The notes beneath the pieces are model-generated. The model searched no databases and had not been told where the DNA came from. It worked only from the letters and a program-made list of their open reading frames with translations. A stretch of 64,000 bases of DNA, taken from Deinococcus detaillensis (GTDB taxonomy: Bacteria; Deinococcota; Deinococci; Deinococcales; Deinococcaceae). The stretch lies in contig NZ_VKDB01000017.1 in NCBI RefSeq assembly GCF_007280555.1, forward strand, positions 12,444 to 76,443, in the 5' to 3' direction. Shown here piece after piece: positions 56,646 through 64,000 of this stretch. Positions within the stretch are counted from its first letter, which is position 1. Each line of letters begins with the position of its first letter. The position numbers and the translations under genes are program-made.

Positions 56646-57320
56646 CTAAGACGGCAACTCCACTTCTCCAGCCGCCAACAAGTCAGCCAGCGTGGTAAAG
56701 CCTGCCAAACGCGGCCAAGTCGGCAAAAAAGCTTGGGTGGCCGTCACTTCGTTGGGCACCACCACCACCCGCACGCCAGCACCAGCGGCAGCCGTCGCGC
56801 CGTTGAAGCTGTCTTCTATGGCCAGACACTGCTCAGGGCGCAGACCCAGTTGCGTGACCGCCAGCGTGTACAGCTCCGGGCTGGGCTTGACCTGAGTCAC
56901 GTCGTAGCGGGTGGCCATCACCTCAAAAAACCCGAGGAGGCCGTGCTGCTCCAGCCAGCGGCTGACCCAGACTTTGTCGCTGCTGGTCGCCAGAGCCAGC
57001 CGGAGGCCCACCGCCCGCGCTTCTTCCAGCACGCCCAGCACGCCGGGGCGCAACTCGGAGACGGTGATGTCGGCAATGATCTGGTCGTGCAGCTCGGCGT
57101 GGACTTCGCTCCGGCGCATCTGCACGGTATCGGGGAGCCCCAGCCAAGGATCGAAAGCGTCCCAAGTGCCCACGCCCTGCTGCCAGTCACGGAGCGCCAG
57201 CTCGCGCCCGTGCTGACGGTAGAGCGCTTCCCAGCGGCGAAATTCAAGGGTTTCTGTATCGAGGATGGTGCCGTCGAAATCAAAGATCAGGGCTTGGATG
57301 GTGGAAGCAGAAACGGTCAT
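56646..57320 (-). CDS. HAD-family hydrolase, beta-phosphoglucomutase-like
   Basis: 224 residues. FDFDGTILDTE gives the nucleophile Asp14 and acid Asp16; LATSSDKVW, VKPSPELYTLA and EDSFNGATAA are HAD motifs II-IV. A helical cap follows the first motif. It dephosphorylates or isomerises a small sugar or nucleotide phosphate; substrate unknown. Leaderless start TACACT, six bases, ATG. Convergent with alr, 13 bases apart. Confidence 0.88.
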   Translation of the reverse strand: MTVSASTIQALIFDFDGTILDTETLEFRRWEALYRQHGRELALRDWQQGVGTWDAFDPWLGLPDTVQMRRSEVHAELHDQIIADITVSELRPGVLGVLEEARAVGLRLALATSSDKVWVSRWLEQHGLLGFFEVMATRYDVTQVKPSPELYTLAVTQLGLRPEQCLAIEDSFNGATAAAGAGVRVVVVPNEVTATQAFLPTWPRLAGFTTLADLLAAGEVELPS

Positions 57321-57339
57321 GCTTCCAGTGTAAGAGCTT

Positions 57340-57876
57340 TCAGCTCTCCATCTCTCCCATCGCTTTCAGCACATTTTGCACGTGGGTGTCCAAATCCACG
57401 CCGAGTTCCTGTGCGCCTTGCGTGACCTCCTCACGGTTGACGCCGCCTGCGAACGCTTTATTTTTGAAGCGCTTCTTGAGGCTGGAGAGCTCAACCTTGC
57501 TCACGTCTTTGTCGGGGCGCACCAGTGCGGCGGCCTGCACCAAGCCGGTCAGCTCGTCTACGGCAAACAGCGTCTGAGCCAATTTGGTTTCACGCGCCAC
57601 CCCGCTGTAAGTCGCGTGGCCGAGAATGGCCGTCAGCACCTCTTCACTGAGTTCAGTGTTGGAGCGCAAATACTCCACGCCCCAAAACGGGTGCTGCTCC
57701 GGGTGAAGTTCGTAATCGAAGTCGTGCAGCAGGCCAGTCACGGCGTACGTTTCTTCATCTTCATTCCAGATGCGGGCATAAAAGCGCATGGCCGCTTCCA
57801 CATTCAGCATGTGCCGCTGCAAAGATTCGGAGGGGGTGTGCTGGAGCATCAGGGCGTAGGCTTGGTTGCGCTGCAT
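57340..57876 (-). CDS. HD-domain protein
   Basis: 178 residues. HMLNVEAAM, then LLHDFDYELHPEQHPFWG (the HD pair), then ILGHATYSG and FAVDELTG, the metal-binding set of HD hydrolases. It probably hydrolyses a nucleotide or phosphate ester. The start at 57876 is decided by TATCTT and seven bases; its promoter overlaps that of the agmatine deiminase gene. Confidence 0.82.
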   Translation of the reverse strand: MQRNQAYALMLQHTPSESLQRHMLNVEAAMRFYARIWNEDEETYAVTGLLHDFDYELHPEQHPFWGVEYLRSNTELSEEVLTAILGHATYSGVARETKLAQTLFAVDELTGLVQAAALVRPDKDVSKVELSSLKKRFKNKAFAGGVNREEVTQGAQELGVDLDTHVQNVLKAMGEMES

Positions 57877-57883
57877 AAAAGCA

Positions 57884-57908
57884 AAGATAGCAAGCGGCAA
57901 GCTATCCT
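57884..57908. promoter_or_regulatory. Face-to-face leaderless promoters
   Basis: The minus -10 TATCTT (57884-57889) and the plus -10 TATCCT (57903-57908) are 13 bases apart. Each lies six to seven bases from its own ATG. The -35 region of one overlaps the -10 of the other, so only one polymerase can bind at a time. See findings. Confidence 0.65.
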
Positions 57909-57914
57909 TTCCTC

Positions 57915-58976
57915 ATGACCCACTTCTCCCCTGCCGACCCCAGCCCCCACGCACTGGGCTTTGCCATGCCGTCGGAATGGGCACCCCACGCCGCCACCTG
58001 GCTGGGCTGGCCCGCTGACGACGAGCTTTGGTTTGGCCATCTGGCCGGAGTGCGCAGCGAGTTCGCGGAACTCATTAAAACCATTGCCCGCTTTGAACCG
58101 GTTCAATTGATTGTGCGTGACGAGGAAAGCGAACACGACGCCCGCCTGAGGCTGGAGGGTTCCAATGTCACCTACCACCGCCAAGCCCTAGACGACGTGT
58201 GGCTGCGCGACAGCGGCCCGATTTTTATCAAGCGCGGCCAGCAAGTCGGCCTGATCAATTGGCGCTTTAACGCTTGGGGCGGTAAATTTGAATTTGAAAA
58301 CGACAACCAAGTACCCGAATATGTGGCGGGAGCGCTCGGCATGGCGCACTGGGACAGGCCCGAGGTGCTGGAAGGCGGCGGCTTGGAAGTCAACGGCGCG
58401 GGCGTGGGCCTGACCACCCGTTCGTGCTTTTTGACGGATACCCGCAATCCTGATTTGACTGAAGCGGGGTACGCGGCGCTGCTGCAAGAGACGCTGGGCC
58501 TGGGAAAACTGCTGTGGCTCGGCGGCGGCCTGGAAAACGACCACACCGACGGCCACATCGACACCATCACCCGCTTTGTGAATGAAACCACCCTCGTGAC
58601 CAGCATAGAGAGCGACCCAGAGGACGCCAATTTTGCCCCGATGCAGCGCAACTTGGCCGCCCTGCGCGAGATGACCGACGCCAGCGGCCAGCCTTTCACA
58701 GTCGTGGAGTTGCCGCTGCCTGCCGCCCGCTTGGAAGGCGCGGAAGGCCGGCTGCCGCCCACCTACGCCAACTTTTATATCGGCAACGGCTTTGTGGTGG
58801 TGCCGCAGTACCACGACGCCAACGACAAAAAAGCCTTGGAGGTGTTGAGGCCACTTTTTCCGGGCCGCCAAGTCATCGGCCTGCCTAGCCGCCAACTTAT
58901 CGAGGGCGGCGGCTCGTTCCACTGCGTCACTCAGCAGCAGCCAGCGGGCGAGGTGTGGACGGGCAAAGAAGCTTAA
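57915..58976 (+). CDS. aguA: Agmatine deiminase
   Basis: 353 residues of the peptidyl-arginine deiminase fold. WLRDSGPIF binds the guanidine, NDHTDGHIDTI holds the catalytic His and Asp, and GGGSFHCVTQ the nucleophile Cys337. It converts agmatine to N-carbamoylputrescine, the first step of the route finished by aguB at 60007. Leaderless start TATCCT, six bases, ATG. Confidence 0.93.
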   Translation: MTHFSPADPSPHALGFAMPSEWAPHAATWLGWPADDELWFGHLAGVRSEFAELIKTIARFEPVQLIVRDEESEHDARLRLEGSNVTYHRQALDDVWLRDSGPIFIKRGQQVGLINWRFNAWGGKFEFENDNQVPEYVAGALGMAHWDRPEVLEGGGLEVNGAGVGLTTRSCFLTDTRNPDLTEAGYAALLQETLGLGKLLWLGGGLENDHTDGHIDTITRFVNETTLVTSIESDPEDANFAPMQRNLAALREMTDASGQPFTVVELPLPAARLEGAEGRLPPTYANFYIGNGFVVVPQYHDANDKKALEVLRPLFPGRQVIGLPSRQLIEGGGSFHCVTQQQPAGEVWTGKEA

Positions 58977-58982
58977 CTGTCC

Positions 58983-59942
58983 TTAGCTCCCCACCCCCGC
59001 CACCTCTGCCGCCGTTCCGGCCAGCAGCAGGGTATCGGTGCTCAGCAAGACTTCCTGCGGGCGGGCACGCAGAGCTTGGTTGTCCCGCCAAATCGCCACC
59101 ACCAGCGCTCCGCTGTCTTGGCCGAACTGCTCGATGGTTTTGCCCACATAGCCGCTCGGCACCGCGCCCTCGCGCACCGTGAAGTGGCTGGAATCGAGGT
59201 CGCTGCTCAGGAAGCGGGCCAGGTGCGGCGCGATCATCAGCCGGGCAATGCGGTTGCCGCTGAGCTGATAAGGGTTGACCACCTCGCTGGCCCCCGCCCG
59301 GCGCATTTTGCGGGCCGCGCTTTCGTCACTGGCCCGCGCAATGATTTTGAGTTCCGGCACCAAGCCCCTGGCCGAGAGCACCACATACAAATTGGCCGGA
59401 TCAGAATGAATGACGCTGACCAAAGCGCCGGCTCTTTCAACGCCTGCCCGCTTGAGCACTTCTTCGTCGGTGGCGTCGCCTCCCAGCACCTGCAACCCGT
59501 GCGCCGACGCGTAGGCCAAGCGCTCCGCGTCGGTGTCGATCACCACCACGCTGCGGCCGGCTTGCTTGAGGGCGGCGCAGACCGCTTCACCGACTTGGCC
59601 GTAGCCGCACACCAACGTATGACCCTTGAGCATTTTCACTCGCCGCTCCTTTCTGCGCCGCGCCCGTTGCGGATCGACCACGCCGCGCAGCGCACTTTCG
59701 GCCAAAACCGTCAGCAAATACAGCATCAGCCCGATGCCCGCCACCATCAAGACATCGGTGAAATACTCGCCTGGGCGGCTGAGTTGATGCACTTCATTGA
59801 AGCCCACCGTGGTCAGCACCATCAGCGTCATGTACACGCTGTCTGACCAGTTCCAGCCTTCCAGCCAGTGATAGCCCGACGCGCCGCCACCGATGAGGGT
59901 CAGCAGCACCAACACCAACCAGATCGGGCGCACGCTGGACAT
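58983..59942 (-). CDS. Two-helix ion channel with RCK (TrkA) domains
   Basis: 319 residues. Two membrane helices flank a pore loop with LTTVGFNEV in place of the usual TVGYGD; the Gly-Phe-Asn change may alter ion choice. Residues 105-225 are a TrkA-N NAD-binding domain (LVCGYGQVGEAVCAAL) and 235-315 a TrkA-C domain. Such proteins gate K+ or mixed cation flow in response to ligands. The ATG at 59942 is favoured (CATACT, seven bases) over a GTG six bases earlier. Lies between the two agmatine genes on the other strand. Confidence 0.88.
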   Translation of the reverse strand: MSSVRPIWLVLVLLTLIGGGASGYHWLEGWNWSDSVYMTLMVLTTVGFNEVHQLSRPGEYFTDVLMVAGIGLMLYLLTVLAESALRGVVDPQRARRRKERRVKMLKGHTLVCGYGQVGEAVCAALKQAGRSVVVIDTDAERLAYASAHGLQVLGGDATDEEVLKRAGVERAGALVSVIHSDPANLYVVLSARGLVPELKIIARASDESAARKMRRAGASEVVNPYQLSGNRIARLMIAPHLARFLSSDLDSSHFTVREGAVPSGYVGKTIEQFGQDSGALVVAIWRDNQALRARPQEVLLSTDTLLLAGTAAEVAGVGS

Positions 59943-60006
59943 ACACACAAGTATGAAGGGTTGGGAAGCTTGCCTTGTTGCGGCGGGTTTGAGCTACCCT
60001 CAAAGC

Positions 60007-60912
60007 ATGTCCACTCCCGCTGCACCAATGCCTTCAAGCGTCAATCTGGCCGTCATTCAAATGCACGTCACCGACCAACTCGCCGACAACCTGACGCGGG
60101 CCGAGCAGCATGTCAGAGACGCCGCCGGAGCAGGCGCGAACGTCATTTTGCTGCCGGAACTGTTTGAAAGCCTGTACTTTTGCCAAGTGGAGCGCGAAGA
60201 CTACTTTGCTCTGGCGCATCCGGTCGAAGGCCACCCCTTTTTGGGCCAATTTCAAAATCTGGCCGCTGAACTCGGCGTAGTGTTGCCGATCAGCTTTTTT
60301 GAAGCGGCGGGCCAGACCCATTACAACTCGCTGGCCTGCATCGACGCAGACGGCAAGATGCTCGGCGTCTACCGCAAAGCCCACATTCCTGACGGGCCAG
60401 GCTACGAAGAAAAGTACTATTTCACGCCCGGCGACACCGGCTTCAAGGTCTGGCCGACCCGGTATGGGCGCGTTGGCGCGGGCATCTGCTGGGATCAGTG
60501 GTATCCCGAATCGGCGCGGGCCATGCTGCTGCTGGGCGCTGACTTTTTGCTGTACCCCACCGCCATCGGCTCGGAACCTGAGGGCGTGGAAAGCCCCAAC
60601 AGCCACGCCATGTGGCAGCGGGCCATGCAGGGCCACGCGGTCAGCAACTCCAGCTATGTGGGCGCGGCCAACCGCATCGGCGCTGAAGTGGTGGCGGGGC
60701 TGACCCAGACTTATTACGGCCACAGTTTTATTAGTGATTACACCGGCGAATTGGTAGCCGAATTCGGGAGCGCTGAGGAAGGAGCGCTGATTCACCCGAT
60801 GAACTTGCAAGAAGCCCGCAAATTCCGGGCGGGCATGGGCTTTTTTCGGGACCGCCGTCCCGAACTCTACGGCCCACTGATGACCATGGACGGCGTGACG
60901 CGGCGGAGCTGA
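60007..60912 (+). CDS. aguB: N-carbamoylputrescine amidase
   Basis: 301 residues of the nitrilase superfamily. Catalytic Glu in LPELFES, Lys in YRKAHIPDG and Cys in GICWDQWYPE; GFFRDRRPELY is typical of this branch. It hydrolyses N-carbamoylputrescine to putrescine, carbon dioxide and ammonia, completing the agmatine pathway. Leaderless start TACCCT, six bases, ATG; the longer frame is unsupported. Confidence 0.93.
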   Translation: MSTPAAPMPSSVNLAVIQMHVTDQLADNLTRAEQHVRDAAGAGANVILLPELFESLYFCQVEREDYFALAHPVEGHPFLGQFQNLAAELGVVLPISFFEAAGQTHYNSLACIDADGKMLGVYRKAHIPDGPGYEEKYYFTPGDTGFKVWPTRYGRVGAGICWDQWYPESARAMLLLGADFLLYPTAIGSEPEGVESPNSHAMWQRAMQGHAVSNSSYVGAANRIGAEVVAGLTQTYYGHSFISDYTGELVAEFGSAEEGALIHPMNLQEARKFRAGMGFFRDRRPELYGPLMTMDGVTRRS

Positions 60913-60992
60913 GCCGTGCCCCAACCCCAGTACCAACTTCAGCCCCAGCACCCACTTTTGAGCGCCCTCAGCAGCGCTACAGTAAAGCAGTC

Positions 60993-61937
60993 ATGAAGCG
61001 CTTGCTGCTCCTGCTCACTTCCGCCTGCCCCGCGCTTCTGAGCGCCTGTGCGCCGATGGCCAGCCTCAGTCCGGTGGTGTACCAGCCGCCCGGTTTGGCC
61101 GAGCAACTGCGCTTTACCCAGCGCCCGGTAGGCAGCCCCGACGTGCTGATCTTCGGCATTTCGGGGCGCTGCGGCCCGCCTTGCCAAGCGCCGCAGGACA
61201 ACTGGGATTACCTCGGCGAGCGCGGCACGCTGGCGACCATCGCCAAGGTCTTTGAGCAGCGCGGCCTCAAAACCGAAGTTCACGGCTACGCCGAGCGCAT
61301 CACCACCGATTTCACCTCGCGCCGCTCCAAGCTGCCCCAGCGCGGCGTCCTCGATTTGCTCAGCGACTACCAGCGGCTGATCAAAGCGTACGTCACGGGC
61401 CGCAGCAATCCGGCCCGCATCGTGTTGGTGGGCCACTCGCACGGCGCAGTGTGGGCGCACTACCTGAGCACCCTATTTGGTCAGGTGCCGATCGCCGCCC
61501 TGATTGATTTGGACGCCAACTGCGCGGCCTGGAATGTAGACCACAGCCCCGAACTGGTGGCGGCCCAATCGGCGGTCTGGGGCAACGACCCCCAGCGCTC
61601 ACCGCTGCTGGCCTGCAACAGCGTGTTGGTGAACGGCAAAACCGTGCGTCTCAAAGACACCGTCTGGCCCAATGTGGCGGTCAATCTGGAAGTGCAGAGC
61701 AAACGGTGGCCCGCCAGCAGCGGCGCTACGCCCGGCCTTTACGTCAACTACCTGTTCGAGCTGACGCCCAACCAGCGCTTGGACGGCAGCAAGAGCGGCA
61801 TCAAGACCTTTATCTCGGCGCGTGAAGACCACAGCGGCGTGTCTTATGCCAAAAGTCAGGCGATTGGCTGGGTGGCTCAGCAGCTCGAAACGCTGCCCTG
61901 GCTGACCCAGCAGACGGCTATGCCCGCTTCGCCTTGA
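60993..61937 (+). CDS. Alpha/beta-hydrolase-like lipoprotein
   Basis: 314 residues. A lipobox (LLSAC, Cys at about 19) anchors it in the membrane. VLVGHSHGAVWAHY carries the serine elbow G-H-S-H-G, and DLDANC and REDHSGV could supply acid and His. Four Cys in SGRCGPPCQAP and similar may form disulphides. Substrate unknown. -10 TACAGT lies nine bases before the ATG. Convergent with the next gene. Confidence 0.72.
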   Translation: MKRLLLLLTSACPALLSACAPMASLSPVVYQPPGLAEQLRFTQRPVGSPDVLIFGISGRCGPPCQAPQDNWDYLGERGTLATIAKVFEQRGLKTEVHGYAERITTDFTSRRSKLPQRGVLDLLSDYQRLIKAYVTGRSNPARIVLVGHSHGAVWAHYLSTLFGQVPIAALIDLDANCAAWNVDHSPELVAAQSAVWGNDPQRSPLLACNSVLVNGKTVRLKDTVWPNVAVNLEVQSKRWPASSGATPGLYVNYLFELTPNQRLDGSKSGIKTFISAREDHSGVSYAKSQAIGWVAQQLETLPWLTQQTAMPASP

Positions 61938-61953
61938 AATAAATAAAGCAAGC

Positions 61954-63234
61954 TCAGGGCAGCTTCTTCAACTCAAATTGCCACTCGAATGACCGGCCCC
62001 ACGGAAAGGAAGCGTCGGCGAGGGTGTAGCGCTGGGCAAATTGCAGCGGGAAGTCTTTTTGGGCCAGTGCCAGCGCCACCTGCGAGGCTTTGGCACTGCT
62101 CAGTTCGGCTTCGGGCAGGGCTTTGCGAATTTGCGGGCGGAGCTGAGCGCTGTAGATCACGTCGTTGGTGTACTCGCGGGCCAGCAGCGCGTCTTGCTTG
62201 ATGGGGTCAGCGCCGTGCAGCACCAGCTTGGCGTGCGCCAGCGCTGAGCCGAGGTTGTTGCCGGGCGTGCCCCACGCGGCCAGCGCGGCCAAGTTCTCCG
62301 GGCGGCGCAGGGTGGTGAGATCACTCCACAGCCCCGGATTGCCCTGATTGACCGCGTTGACATCCACCACCGCCACCTTGCCCCGCCGCAGCAGCGCCGA
62401 AATCCGCAGCGCCGCCTTGCGCGAGTCGCCGCCGTTGTAGACATACAAAGTCAGCGGCGCACTCTCTCCCGCCGCTGCCAAAGTAAAGCCGGTGGCCTGA
62501 GCGTGCAAGGCAACACTACGCGACAGGGCAATCCCTTCATATTTGATGACCGCGTCCGCCTTTGTGGGGTCGCTGTACTCCACTTTGACGCGGGCTGCTT
62601 CCGGCGCGAGGGCGCGGGCCACCAAGCTGCTCAGCACCTCGTCCGCGCCCGGGTAAACCAGCACGTTGGCGGGCGCGGTTTTGGCGAGTTCTGCGCCTTC
62701 TTGCGGCGCGGGCGAGCCGGGCAGGGCGTCGTCCCAGGTGATGTGCAGCTCCCTAAAGGTGCCGTCGGCAGCCCAGGCCAGCATCTCGCGGGCCACCGCC
62801 AAGTTCCGCGCCCGGTCGGTGGCGTCGGGCGAGCGCGGCAAGGTGATGAAGGCGTAGATCGGCTGCTTCTCAGCGGCTTTGGTTTTCAGGACTGCAAGCC
62901 GCGCCAGGGCAACATCCACGCTGATGGGTGAGGTGCGCGACTGCACCAGCCCGCCGTAAGCCAGCGCGTCCAGCGAGACGATCAGCGGCAGGTTTTGAGG
63001 TGTGGTCTGGGCGGCCAGCCACGCTTCAAGGGGAGCTTCGGCTGCTCCCTGCTTCAGTGCGCCGAGGAGCCACTGGGGAGCCAGCCGCACGTCGGGGCTG
63101 ATGAGTCCGGCAATGTCGGCGGGCAAGGTGGAGGTGGCCGGGCGCGAGTCGAGCGGCAGCAGAATCTGGGCTTGGACGGCGGGAAAGAGCAGCAAAGCGG
63201 CGGCAAGCAGGCGAAGGGAAAAGCGGGACTTCAT
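61954..63234 (-). CDS. DUF4127 family secreted protein
   Basis: 426 residues with a signal peptide ([22 protein letters not shown]). [15 protein letters not shown] and [17 protein letters not shown] are the marks of DUF4127, a family of secreted proteins of unknown function with an arginase-like look. Two Asp-rich segments could bind metal. Leaderless start TAGCTT, six bases, ATG. Upstream of the M23 peptidase gene by 56 bases on the same strand. Confidence 0.85.
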   Translation of the reverse strand: MKSRFSLRLLAAALLLFPAVQAQILLPLDSRPATSTLPADIAGLISPDVRLAPQWLLGALKQGAAEAPLEAWLAAQTTPQNLPLIVSLDALAYGGLVQSRTSPISVDVALARLAVLKTKAAEKQPIYAFITLPRSPDATDRARNLAVAREMLAWAADGTFRELHITWDDALPGSPAPQEGAELAKTAPANVLVYPGADEVLSSLVARALAPEAARVKVEYSDPTKADAVIKYEGIALSRSVALHAQATGFTLAAAGESAPLTLYVYNGGDSRKAALRISALLRRGKVAVVDVNAVNQGNPGLWSDLTTLRRPENLAALAAWGTPGNNLGSALAHAKLVLHGADPIKQDALLAREYTNDVIYSAQLRPQIRKALPEAELSSAKASQVALALAQKDFPLQFAQRYTLADASFPWGRSFEWQFELKKLP

Positions 63235-63290
63235 GCGTCTAAGCTAGCGAAGAAAAGTGAGGAGAGCGGACAGGGAGAAGAGCCAGCGAG

Positions 63291-63818
63291 TTAGTTCTTG
63301 AGCCACGCCTTCTTCAGCAGCGGATAAGGATTGACGGCCTCACCACTCCGGTAAATGCCGTAGTGCAGGTGCGGCGGCGTGCCTTTGGCGTTGCCGCTGT
63401 CGCCGACGTAGCCCACCACCTCGCCCGCCTTGACCCAGTCGCCACGCTTCAAATTGGGATAGCGCTCCAGGTGCGCGTAGTAATGTCTCGCGCCGCTTGG
63501 CCCCAGAATCATCACCGTTCGGCCTCCCAGACGGTCGGGGCCGACGTTCAGAATCATGCCTCTGGTGGTCGCCACGATCTCCGTACCGCGCGGCGCGAAG
63601 ATGTCCACGCCCTCGTGTCTGCGCCCCTCTGAGCGGGCACCTCCCCAGGTATCGGTGAAGCGCACCCCTGGCAAAGGCAGCGGCAACCTGCTCGGCGCGG
63701 GCGCGGGGGACGACAGCAGCGCCGCGTACCGCTGGGCATTTTGGAGGAAGGGCCAGGTCAGATAAGCGCCGCCCGCGAGGAGGGTAAGGGTCAGGAGCCA
63801 GCCGAATAAACGGCGCAT
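63291..63818 (-). CDS. M23-family (LytM) metallopeptidase
   Basis: 175 residues. One N-terminal membrane helix or uncleaved signal (8-24), then a compact peptidase with zinc ligands His68 and Asp72 (HEGVDIF), His116 (YYAHLERY) and the PHLHYG motif (His150, His152). It cuts peptide bridges of peptidoglycan during growth or division. All metal ligands are present, so it is predicted active. Confidence 0.9.
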   Translation of the reverse strand: MRRLFGWLLTLTLLAGGAYLTWPFLQNAQRYAALLSSPAPAPSRLPLPLPGVRFTDTWGGARSEGRRHEGVDIFAPRGTEIVATTRGMILNVGPDRLGGRTVMILGPSGARHYYAHLERYPNLKRGDWVKAGEVVGYVGDSGNAKGTPPHLHYGIYRSGEAVNPYPLLKKAWLKN

Positions 63819-63929
63819 AGAGCTGTATTTTCAGGCTTACGGGTGAGGACGGCTTGAGCGGCGGACGCCAACCAGCCCGGAGGCTCTCCCCTTTCGTCTG
63901 CGGGTATCTGATTAGCGGCTTGTAGAAGG

Positions 63930-64000
63930 TCAGCAGCGCAAGGACATCAAGACGTCGACGGGATCCTGACCCCGCAGACGGGCGGTTTCCACGGTGGACT
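63930..64000 (-). CDS. Possible transposase C-terminal end (cut by window edge)
   Basis: The last 22 codons before a TGA read STVETARLRGQDPVDVLMSL and two more residues, resembling the tail of IS66-type transposases (ETARxxGxDPxxYL). Only the tail is visible, and no terminal inverted repeat can be confirmed. It would mark the start of a mobile element to the right. Confidence 0.35.
   Translation of the reverse strand, partial: STVETARLRGQDPVDVLMSLRC

Overview
The window is GC-rich chromosomal DNA that reads as a Deinococcus. Three things point there: a carotenoid cluster with a CrtO-type ketolase and a CruF-type hydratase, as in deinoxanthin synthesis; many genes whose start codon lies only 6-7 bases after a TANNNT -10 element, meaning leaderless mRNAs; and the usual Deinococcus mix of stress and quality-control genes (uvrB, lon, clpX, clpP). 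I cannot name the species from sequence alone.

Layout. 1-1130: a thiamine-precursor locus on the minus strand, with a TPP riboswitch, a TenA-like protein and the start of an ABC permease. 1260-7050: accessory genes, including a VapBC toxin-antitoxin pair, two related GyrI-like effector-binding proteins (one fused to MerR), a membrane protein with an HEGLGH motif, and an ornithine cyclodeaminase-like gene overlapping a solitary PD-(D/E)xK nuclease. 7120-12610: secreted glycoside hydrolases (pullulanase and a clan GH-A enzyme) around an unknown secreted protein. 12770-14250: a PadR regulator with its partner. 14335-18083: the carotenoid operon. 18195-25126: a phosphatase-superfamily enzyme with two mini-cistrons before it, a degenerate SNase-like secreted protein, a heterodimeric ABC exporter and an orphan OmpR-type regulator.

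25369-29208 holds the three-gene set of circularly permuted ATP-grasp, alpha-E and transglutaminase proteins, a recurring but poorly understood peptide-modifying system. uvrB follows at 30010, then a cytochrome b/Rieske/cytochrome c operon, a beta-lactamase-fold hydrolase, a NarL-type regulator, hisC, a deaminase and ribokinase pair, and the proteolysis block lon-clpX-clpP ending at the SRP RNA gene.

45960-48375 is a small AT-richer island: two paralogous type IV pilins flanking an O-antigen-ligase-like membrane protein, suggesting pilin glycosylation. It is followed by an operon of a DUF3105-type lipoprotein, a SIRT5-like sirtuin and a GNAT acyltransferase, an ECF sigma/anti-sigma pair, a flavin reductase, a large secreted protein with a tandem repeat, alr, a HAD phosphatase, an HD protein, and the two agmatine-to-putrescine enzymes around an ion channel gene. 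The right edge holds a DUF4127 protein, an M23 peptidase and possibly the tail of a transposase.

No rRNA, tRNA, CRISPR array or prophage was seen. The best candidates for undescribed biology are the pilin/Wzy/pilin island, the mini-cistron chain at 18394-18437, the nuclease/cyclodeaminase overlap and the ATP-grasp/alpha-E/transglutaminase cluster.
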